Assembly (NCBI RefSeq): GCF_029893345.1
Contig: NZ_JARXVE010000003.1
Location: 806,001 to 870,000, forward strand
Direction: 5' to 3'
Length of the DNA stretch: 64,000 nt
From: Mycolicibacterium frederiksbergense
Lineage (GTDB): Bacteria; Actinomycetota; Actinomycetes; Mycobacteriales; Mycobacteriaceae
In this document: positions 58,538 to 64,000 of the stretch, piece after piece
Position numbering within the stretch: the first letter of the stretch is position 1
Layout: each line of letters opens with the position of its first letter
The notes under the pieces: model-generated
What the model saw: the letters and a program-made list of their open reading frames with translations, nothing else
The model's database searches: none
Told to the model about the DNA's origin: nothing
Position numbers and translations under genes: made by a program

Positions 58538-58580
58538 GACTGTCCACTCCTTCATTGATAGTCACATCAACATATCCTGA

Positions 58581-58605
58581 CTATAGGACACTTTGTGTCC
58601 TATAG
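58581..58605. promoter_or_regulatory. Palindrome CTATAGGACAC-TTT-GTGTCCTATAG
   Basis: Perfect 11-bp arms, in the gap between the secreted-protein gene and the broken cupin copy. Its core TAGGACAC-N3-GTGTCCTA is identical to that of the palindrome at 59144-59172, so one regulator probably binds both. Confidence 0.8.
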
Positions 58606-58614
58606 ATACATGAG

Positions 58615-58977
58615 TTGACTCACAGTCGGAGCGGGCGATGCGGTGCAACTGCGCTCGCGGTCGATCGCTCTGACGCGCGTAGGTGTGAGCACTACAGCGC
58701 GATGGCAACTGCGATGCTTGGAAAGGCAATGGCGCCATTCGTTGTCCGGCCTACGGGGCAGTTTGACGAGCGCACCCATCCGGCACATGCTGGCTAGGAG
58801 TTTGTGTTCGTGCACGCAGGCACTGCCGAGATGCGCTACGGCGAACAGACCATCGTATTGGGTGTCGGAGATTGCGCGTATTTCGACTCCGCGTTGCCTC
58901 GTCAGTTCCGCCGGCTAGGCGACGGGTTCTGTGAGGTCGTCGTCGTTACCCGTATGAGCTACACCCGGCGCCAGTGA
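58615..58977 (+). pseudogene. Cupin-domain gene interrupted by a nonsense codon
   Basis: A diverged copy of 57831-58154. The frame runs FVVRPTGQFDERTHPAHAG, then TAG at 58795-58797 where the intact copy has the Gln of AGQELVF, and continues in the same frame EFVFVHAGTAEMRYGEQ...GVGDCAYFDSALPRQFRRLG to TGA 58975-58977. A single C-to-T (CAG to TAG) change would explain the stop. The rest is conserved, so the loss may be recent, or the stop could be read through or a sequencing error. Confidence 0.75.
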
Positions 58978-59143
58978 CGGACGGGCCGGCGAAGCTGGGT
59001 GTCTGCACACTCATTGAGGCAAGAACGCTACTGCGTCCGCTGCCTGGATGGGGCCACCAATCGCCGTTCTGGTGACAGCTGAGCACGTGCGACTCTGACC
59101 GGCGCGCACATGTCGCCGACGTGAACATTTCCCGAAGGCGATT

Positions 59144-59172
59144 GACAATAGGACACATTGTGTCCTATTGTC
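59144..59172. promoter_or_regulatory. 29-bp palindrome over the aldolase operon promoter
   Basis: Perfect 14-bp arms (GACAATAGGACACA, one central T, then its complement). TTGACA at 59142-59147 and TATTGT at 59166-59171 are 18 bp apart, a near-consensus SigA promoter, so the palindrome spans -35 to -10. A repressor bound here would block polymerase. The core matches 58581-58605. Confidence 0.85.
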
Positions 59173-59221
59173 ATATGTGTGTCTCGAACTCAGTTTTCTC
59201 CCCTCTGAAAGGTGCACGTAG

Positions 59222-60007
59222 ATGACGACAACGCTTGGTGATTCGAAACAAGTTTTGATGCAGAGGGCTCTGGATGGGTTGTCGACCCATGTCGAGGAGT
59301 CCGGCCTGACCACACAGCAGAAGCTGGCTTTGACGTGTCGGGCGCTGTTCGATGCGGGCCATGACTCCGGCCTGGCGGGCCAGATCACCGCGCGGGCCGA
59401 GAAGCCGGGCACCTACTACACCCAACGGCTGGGCTTGGGCTTCGATGAGATCACTGAAGATAACCTGCTGCTCGTGGACGAGGATCTCAACGTCCTCGAC
59501 GGAAAAGGAATGGCTAACCCAGCCAACCGGTTCCACACCTGGATCTACCGCGCCCGCCCAGATGTGCAATGCATCGTGCACACTCATCCGTTCCATGTCG
59601 CCGCACTGTCGATGCTGGAAGTCCCGCTGAAGGTGTCGCAGATGGACATCGCCCCGCTCTACGACGACTGCGCGTTCCTCGCCGACTGGCCCGGCGTCCC
59701 GGTAGGCAACGAAGAAGGCGAGATCATCAGCGCCGCATTGGGCGACAAAAAGGCGATTCTGTTGGCCCACCACGGCCATGTGGTCGCCGGCGCCAGCATC
59801 GAAGAATCGTGCTCACTGGCGATGCTGATCGAACGCGGCGCCAAACTGCAACTGGCCGCCATGGCGGCGGGTGACATTGCCGAGCTGCCTCCGCGGCTGG
59901 CCCGCGAGGCCCACGACTGGACACTGCGGCCCAAGCGCAGCCAGGCCAACTTCGCCTACTACGCACGACGCGCGCTGCGCAATCACCCCGACGCTCTGAC
60001 CAGCTGA
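59222..60007 (+). CDS. Class II aldolase/adducin family protein
   Basis: 261 residues, AAAGGTG before ATG. The zinc site is in IVHTHPFHVAALS near residue 120 and a further His pair in AHHGHVVAG near 180; LGLGFDEITEDNLLLVD near 75 is the phosphate-loop region. Members split or rearrange hydroxyacids or sugar phosphates, or act as decarboxylases. It is 42 bp upstream of a DapA-like gene and the two form an operon behind the palindromic promoter. Confidence 0.9.
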   Translation: MTTTLGDSKQVLMQRALDGLSTHVEESGLTTQQKLALTCRALFDAGHDSGLAGQITARAEKPGTYYTQRLGLGFDEITEDNLLLVDEDLNVLDGKGMANPANRFHTWIYRARPDVQCIVHTHPFHVAALSMLEVPLKVSQMDIAPLYDDCAFLADWPGVPVGNEEGEIISAALGDKKAILLAHHGHVVAGASIEESCSLAMLIERGAKLQLAAMAAGDIAELPPRLAREAHDWTLRPKRSQANFAYYARRALRNHPDALTS

Positions 60008-60049
60008 CCCATCGCTAGCCAGCCAACAACTGTAGGAAGAAGGACCATT

Positions 60050-60934
60050 ATGACGGCCAGCCCTGAGATCCACGGAATTCTCGCCTATCCCGTAACGCCA
60101 TTCACCGACGACAATCAAGTCGATACCGGCAAGCTTGCCGCGCTGGTCGAGCGACTGGTGGCAGATGGAGCACACGGCATCGTCCCGCTCGGCAGCACCG
60201 GCGAGTCCGCCTATCTCACCGAAGCCGAGTTCGATGCTGTCATCGACACCACCATCGGTGTCGTCGGTCGCCGCGTGCCAGTCATCATCGGCGCCTCCGA
60301 TCTGACTACCGGCAACACCATTCGACGGGCGCAGTACGCCGAGCGGGCCGGCGGGGACGCAGTGATGGTGCTACCGATCTCGTATTGGAAGCTCTCCGAA
60401 CGGGAAATCGTCCAGCACTACGCGGCGATCGGGGCCGCCATCGGAATTCCGATCATGGTGTACAACAACCCCGCAACGAGCGGGATCGACATGCGCCCCG
60501 AGCTGTTGGTGCAGATGTTCGAGGACATCGACAACGTGACCATGGTCAAGGAATCCACCGGAGACATCACCCGCATGGAGCGCATGTCCGAACTCACCGA
60601 CGGGCGGCTGCCGTTCTACAACGGCAGCAATCCCATGGTGCTCAAGGCCTTCAAGGCGGGGGCCAAGGGCTGGTGTACGGCGGCGCCGAACCTGCTGCCG
60701 CAGCCGTGCCTGGATCTCTATGCCGCAGCACAGGCCGGCGACTGGACGAAGGCCGAGGCCATCTACACCGAACTCAAGCCTTTCCTGGAGTTCATCGTGG
60801 CCGGTGGCCTGCCCACCACGATCAAGGGAGGCCTGGAGCTGTTGGGCAAGGGCGTCGGTGTGCCGCGGCTCCCCCTGCTGCCACTCGATGGCAACGGGCG
60901 CGATGAATTGCGTCGCCTTCTAGAAGTTTCTTGA
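60050..60934 (+). CDS. DapA/NAL-superfamily aldolase or dehydratase
   Basis: 294 residues. Schiff-base lysine in TMVKESTGD (Lys near 162) and the helper tyrosine in MVYNNPATSG (near 137); PLGSTGES near 42 is the pyruvate-carboxylate loop. These match the dihydrodipicolinate synthase superfamily, which includes lyases for sugar acids and hydroxyproline compounds. The true lysine-pathway DapA is unlikely because the neighbour is a class II aldolase; a joint catabolic pathway for a sugar acid or hydroxy acid is more probable. AGGAAGAAGGA precedes ATG 60050. Confidence 0.9.
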   Translation: MTASPEIHGILAYPVTPFTDDNQVDTGKLAALVERLVADGAHGIVPLGSTGESAYLTEAEFDAVIDTTIGVVGRRVPVIIGASDLTTGNTIRRAQYAERAGGDAVMVLPISYWKLSEREIVQHYAAIGAAIGIPIMVYNNPATSGIDMRPELLVQMFEDIDNVTMVKESTGDITRMERMSELTDGRLPFYNGSNPMVLKAFKAGAKGWCTAAPNLLPQPCLDLYAAAQAGDWTKAEAIYTELKPFLEFIVAGGLPTTIKGGLELLGKGVGVPRLPLLPLDGNGRDELRRLLEVS

Positions 60935-60977
60935 TTCAGGCAACGCCAGGGCCACTCACATCAACTAGGCCCGTACG

Positions 60978-61010
60978 CCGGGGAGGCGCGTCGGTGACGC
61001 GTCTCCCCGC
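60978..61010 (+). terminator. Hairpin terminator after the aldolase operon
   Basis: A 15-bp stem (one G-U) around 60978-61010: GCGGGGAGG-like left arm with CCTCCCCGC-type right arm, loop GGT, followed by TTTCGTGTT. It lies 44 bp after the DapA-like stop. Confidence 0.7.
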
Positions 61011-61559
61011 TTTCGTGTTGGGAGAATCTGGATCACCGGTAGTTGCACCACGACCAACTGACCGGATCCCGTGAATTGGTTCACGGCGAACGAGAGTCGT
61101 TCATTGATGGTGCAGCTGGCAGCGTCGCAGGCGGCCGTTTGGTAGCGGAGAGCGGTATGCAAGATAAACCGCGGCGCATCCGGTGCCGGTCAAGTCCGGC
61201 GCGTGAGGCTACGGCGTATGGCATTGCGCACTCTCCAGGGCGTTCACCCATTGCTTGATGCGACGTGAACCCAGAATTGTCGATACCAGAGCGGCGCCGA
61301 GCAATAGCGCTGACGCCAGAAACCACCAGCGCGGACTGGATAGCGCCGACAGACGAGTAGCCGCGGTGTTCACCAGGTCTCCTTCGGCCGTACAATCTTG
61401 GCGTAGTCTCCGCCTTCTTCCTGTGCTCGACGAATGCTAAACGCCTCGATTGTGAAGCGATTCTCTTGGATTCCGGTTTGGGTGGTGCTCTCGTGCAACA
61501 GTTTTCGCCGACCGCGTGGCGAGACGTCGCATCGAAGTGATGGGCAGTCACGCAGTCGT
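61011..61559. other. Non-coding stretch with one small palindrome
   Basis: No convincing gene; short frames lack coding character. A 7-bp dyad CCGTGAA-TTGG-TTCACGG lies at 61069-61086. The right end is the 3' region of the leftward MocR gene. Confidence 0.4.
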
Positions 61560-62978
61560 CTACTGCGGCGTTTCCTGATGGATCAGCTTATTCAGCAGGG
61601 CGCAGTGGTCGACGACTTTGTCCTCGGTGATGTTGGTGATCCCGAGAAGCAAACCCTGATGGCGATGGTCAGGGCGGGAGTACCACGGGGACAGTGCCAC
61701 CGGCGCTAAGCCGGCGGCAGCAGCGTGGCGGGCTACTTCGCGATCGTGGGCACCGCCCGGCAGGCGCAGGATCAGAGCCAAGCCCGCCATTGCCTCAACC
61801 GGGATGCGACCATCCAGCGCACTCTTGACGGCATCGCGTCGATGAACATACAGCCGTTTCATGCGTCGCAGGTGGCGCAGGTAATGGCCTTCACGAAGAA
61901 ATTCGGCCACTGAATGCTGAGTCGCAACAGCAGAGGCAGGACACAGCGCCGTGGCGATATTGGTGAAAGCGGGAACCAATGAGGCGGGCGCCACCACGAA
62001 ACCCAGCCGCAACGCGGGATTGATTGTCTTACTGAAAGAACCGAAGTGAATGACACGGCCGTGGGAGTCCAGGGAGGCAAGCGCCGGGGCGGCCCGGCCG
62101 CGAAGCTGCAACTCACTGAGGTAGTCGTCATCAATGATCCAGGCGGATGTTCGTGCGGCCCATTGCAGCAGCTTGTGGCGACGTGGCAGCGATAACGCCA
62201 TCCCCAGCGGCGCTTGCTGACCCGAGGTCACCACCGCCAGCGCTGCGTCTCCGGCCGACGAAATGCCGTCCTGCACAACCAGACCCTCGTCATCGACTGG
62301 AACCGGATGGCAGGTCAGGCCAGACAGTTCGAGGGCTACTCGGGTGGCCGGGTACCCCGGTTCTTCCACCCATGCCTTCTCGCCCCGCACGTCCAGCGCC
62401 CGCAAGACCAGACCGAGTGCGCCGGCGTGGCCGTTGGTGACGAAAATTTGGTCCGCGGTGCAGCGCACGCCTCGGGCAATCGATAAATGGGCGGCAATTT
62501 CCCTGCGCAGCAACAACTCACCCTGTGGATCCGGATTATACACACCATGATCGGCGACTGTGCGCGCCGACCGCGCAACCAGCCGCGACCACACCGCGAT
62601 CGGGAATGCGTCATGCGCCGGCACGCCCATCTGAAATGGCCTGGGGTTGGCGTCGTATGTCAGCCGAAGATCGGAAACCACCGGGTGCGTCGGGAGATTC
62701 AGCGCCTCGACGGCACCGACCGCCGTGGCGACCGGAATGCAATCTGCCACGAAGGTCCCTGCCGGGCCGCAAGCCACGATCAGCTGTTCGTCCGCCAACC
62801 GTTCATATGCAACCCGCACCGTTCCCCGGGCTACCCCCAGTTGCACCGCCAGGTCACGCCACGATGGCAATCGGGCACCGGCCGCCAGACGCCCATCGCG
62901 GATCGCGCTGGAGATCCACAGCCGAATCTGTTCAGATACCGCGACGCTCCCGGGGCGGTACAACGGTATCGGCAGCAT
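61560..62978 (-). CDS. MocR-type regulator (GntR HTH plus PLP aminotransferase-like domain)
   Basis: 472 residues from ATG 62978 (GTG 62987 also possible; the frame continues upstream without homology). N-terminal wHTH: SEQIRLWISSAIRDGRLAAG then RLPSWRDLAVQLGVARGTVRVAYERL. C-terminal fold-type I aminotransferase domain: VTNGHAGALGLVLRALD, WIIDDDYLSEL, and the PLP lysine in FGSFSKTINPALRLGF near residue 300. MocR proteins bind PLP or an amino compound and act on nearby genes. It is divergent from the exported cupin/AhpD operon, whose leader has a repeated ACCATCGGA. Confidence 0.9.
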   Translation of the reverse strand: MLPIPLYRPGSVAVSEQIRLWISSAIRDGRLAAGARLPSWRDLAVQLGVARGTVRVAYERLADEQLIVACGPAGTFVADCIPVATAVGAVEALNLPTHPVVSDLRLTYDANPRPFQMGVPAHDAFPIAVWSRLVARSARTVADHGVYNPDPQGELLLRREIAAHLSIARGVRCTADQIFVTNGHAGALGLVLRALDVRGEKAWVEEPGYPATRVALELSGLTCHPVPVDDEGLVVQDGISSAGDAALAVVTSGQQAPLGMALSLPRRHKLLQWAARTSAWIIDDDYLSELQLRGRAAPALASLDSHGRVIHFGSFSKTINPALRLGFVVAPASLVPAFTNIATALCPASAVATQHSVAEFLREGHYLRHLRRMKRLYVHRRDAVKSALDGRIPVEAMAGLALILRLPGGAHDREVARHAAAAGLAPVALSPWYSRPDHRHQGLLLGITNITEDKVVDHCALLNKLIHQETPQ

Positions 62979-63032
62979 GGTGCCCACGCCCGACGGTACA
63001 ACACTTCCCGTAGTTCTTGGGTCTTTCCTTGA

Positions 63033-63096
63033 ACCATCGGACTGGCCACGATGGATGTCAGCAACAGCCTCCAAAGGGTTCTGGCTCACCATCGGA
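63033..63096. promoter_or_regulatory. Direct repeat ACCATCGGA x2 in MocR-cupin intergenic region
   Basis: ACCATCGGA at 63033-63041 and again at 63088-63096, 55 bp apart, with a CGATGG dyad partner at 63049-63054. MocR regulators often bind direct repeats (family knowledge). The second copy ends 12 bp before the cupin ATG. Confidence 0.45.
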
Positions 63097-63108
63097 AGGA
63101 AGACGTTC

Positions 63109-63576
63109 ATGGCATCCCGATACATTGTCGGCGTTCTCGCGCTCAGCATCCCACTGGCGGGAGTGGCCCGCGCCCACGAACCGGGCGGCGGGGGCGCAGG
63201 CGCCAACCTGGGCGCCAGTGTGGTCACTGTTTTCGAGCAGCCCATCAGTAACATCCCCGGAAAATCCGTGATAGTGCAGGAAGTCTCGTATGCGCCGGGC
63301 GCCAAGGACGCATCGCACCGACACATGGACTCAGCGTTCATCACGGCCTACGTGGTGTCCGGGTCCATCCGCAGTCAGGTCGAGGGCGAACCGTTGCAGG
63401 TCTACCACGCGGGTCAGACCTGGCAGGAGAATCCCGGCGCTCACCACCTCGTCAGTGAAAATGCCAGTAGCACTGAGCCCGCGAAGCTGCTGGCGGTATT
63501 CGTCGCTGATACCGCCGACGAGAGCAGTCTGACCACCGTCGATCCGACGACCGCGCCGATGGGAGACCACCAATGA
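63109..63576 (+). CDS. Exported cupin-domain protein
   Basis: 155 residues from ATG 63109, AAGGAAG upstream. Signal peptide (MASRYIVGVLALSIPLAGVARA), then a Gly-rich linker and a single cupin barrel: APGAKDASHRHMDSAFITAYVVSG (metal His in HRH) and GQTWQENPGAHHLVSENAS. The histidines look suited to bind a metal. Its TGA overlaps the ATG of the AhpD-like gene. Exported cupins of this type are found with carboxymuconolactone decarboxylase-like proteins; a quinone- or peroxide-related role is possible. Confidence 0.85.
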   Translation: MASRYIVGVLALSIPLAGVARAHEPGGGGAGANLGASVVTVFEQPISNIPGKSVIVQEVSYAPGAKDASHRHMDSAFITAYVVSGSIRSQVEGEPLQVYHAGQTWQENPGAHHLVSENASSTEPAKLLAVFVADTADESSLTTVDPTTAPMGDHQ

Positions 63577-64000
63577 GTGAGCGAATCGACTACAATCAGG
63601 TTGCACCACGAGGCGCGAAAGCCCTTGGCGGCGTGCATCTCTACGTCTCCCAGTCGGGGTTGTCGCCAGCATTGCTGACCGTGGTGTATCTCCGGGTGTC
63701 GTTGATCAACGGATGCGCATACTGCATCGACACCCATTCACGTGAACTGCGGGAACTGGGTATCTCGAACGAAAAGATCGCCCTGGTACCGGTGTGGCAC
63801 GAAGCCGGAGAGTTGTTCGACAACCGAGAGCGGGCCGCTCTGGCATGGGCAGAGACCGTCACCCGGATATCGGAGACTGGCGCACCCGACAGCGACTACG
63901 AAGCTGCCTCGGCCCACTTCGACGCCAAGGAACTTGTCGATCTGACCATCGCGATCGGGCTGATGAACGCCTACAACCGTATGGCCATCAGCTTCCGCGC
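63573..64000 (+). CDS. AhpD/carboxymuconolactone decarboxylase-family protein (3' truncated by window)
   Basis: The first 142 residues are in the window, from ATG 63573, four bases overlapping the cupin gene. GCAYCIDTHSRELRELG has the CxxC-xxH redox motif of AhpD-type thiol peroxidase partners (Cys about 49 and 52), and the later ELVDLTIAIGLMNAYNRMAISF is the conserved helix. It likely acts as a peroxidatic thiol reductase or lactone decarboxylase; the CxxC favours the former. The frame is open at the window edge. Confidence 0.88.
   Translation, partial: MSERIDYNQVAPRGAKALGGVHLYVSQSGLSPALLTVVYLRVSLINGCAYCIDTHSRELRELGISNEKIALVPVWHEAGELFDNRERAALAWAETVTRISETGAPDSDYEAASAHFDAKELVDLTIAIGLMNAYNRMAISFR

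Noticed and set aside
61255-61709. Small plus-strand ORFs near the MocR gene
   Set aside because: Partly antisense to MocR and without coding character or ribosome sites.
1-64000. tRNA, rRNA, CRISPR arrays, prophage, plasmid origin
   Set aside because: No cloverleaf-like sequence, no regularly spaced repeats, no phage structural or partition genes noticed by reading; a tRNAscan, CRISPR-finder or barrnap run would settle this.

Overview
The window is a 64 kb piece of a high-GC actinobacterial chromosome, almost certainly from a fast-growing environmental mycobacterium (Mycolicibacterium-like). Support comes from a WS/DGAT wax-ester/triacylglycerol synthase, many fatty-acid-type enzymes and TetR regulators, frequent GTG and possibly leaderless starts, an ECF sigma/zinc anti-sigma pair, and a GyrB-like/GyrA-like gene pair that resembles the atypical mycobacterial type II topoisomerase TopoN/TopoM. 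No rRNA, tRNA, CRISPR array or intact insertion sequence was seen. The only mobile-element trace is an IS3-type transposase fragment near 15.3 kb.

Layout. 1-5 kb: a truncated APC permease, an Ohr/OsmC peroxidase, and a leftward operon of nitrilase-fold amidohydrolase, APC permease and TetR regulator. 5-12 kb: a small hydrophobic protein, a GntR regulator with an operator-like palindrome, and a rightward glutamine-synthetase-like / aldehyde dehydrogenase / SDR / gamma-glutamyl hydrolase / APC permease cluster that looks like gamma-glutamylation-dependent amine catabolism. 12-15 kb: TetR, GNAT, alpha/beta hydrolase and a LysE exporter. 15-22 kb: the IS remnant, an NTF2-like protein, an acyl-CoA ligase and WS/DGAT in one operon, a divergent PucR-type regulator, and two SDRs. 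22-25 kb: a Tat-lipoprotein beta-lactamase-fold hydrolase and a TetR gene whose promoters share a matching palindrome, then a DUF3703 gene behind a CsoR-like palindrome. 25-30 kb: agmatine deiminase, an amidase, and a secreted protein / ECF sigma / anti-sigma operon with an ECF-type promoter, followed by DUF523. 30-35 kb: TopoN/TopoM.

35-50 kb contains three loci linked to magnesium or membranes: an MgtC/DUF4010 membrane protein; an M-box Mg2+ riboswitch followed by a 67-residue protein and an Nramp-related transporter whose metal-site motifs are not the usual manganese/iron ones; and an MgtE transporter. Between the last two lies a leftward operon (amine oxidase, ADP-forming acyl-CoA synthetase, dienoyl-CoA-reductase-like SDR, acyl-CoA dehydrogenase, TetR). 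It diverges from an NCS1 permease preceded by a 58-residue single-span protein, and the shared intergenic region carries two similar operator-like boxes.

50-64 kb holds two divergent acyl-CoA-dehydrogenase-fold flavoproteins, an IclR regulator, an exported histidine phosphatase with a long low-complexity tail, and a Baeyer-Villiger monooxygenase / zinc alcohol dehydrogenase operon. A degenerate stretch follows, with two related cupin genes (one broken by a nonsense codon). A class II aldolase / DapA-like operon has a 29-bp palindrome laid over its promoter, and nearly the same palindrome lies upstream of a small secreted protein. The window ends with a MocR-type regulator divergent from an exported cupin and an AhpD-like protein, the last cut by the window edge.

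The most rewarding observations are regulatory: the M-box/small ORF/Nramp-like unit, and four or five palindrome families that tie specific genes to specific or missing regulators. Gene functions below are assigned from motifs and family resemblance read by eye; no database search was run.
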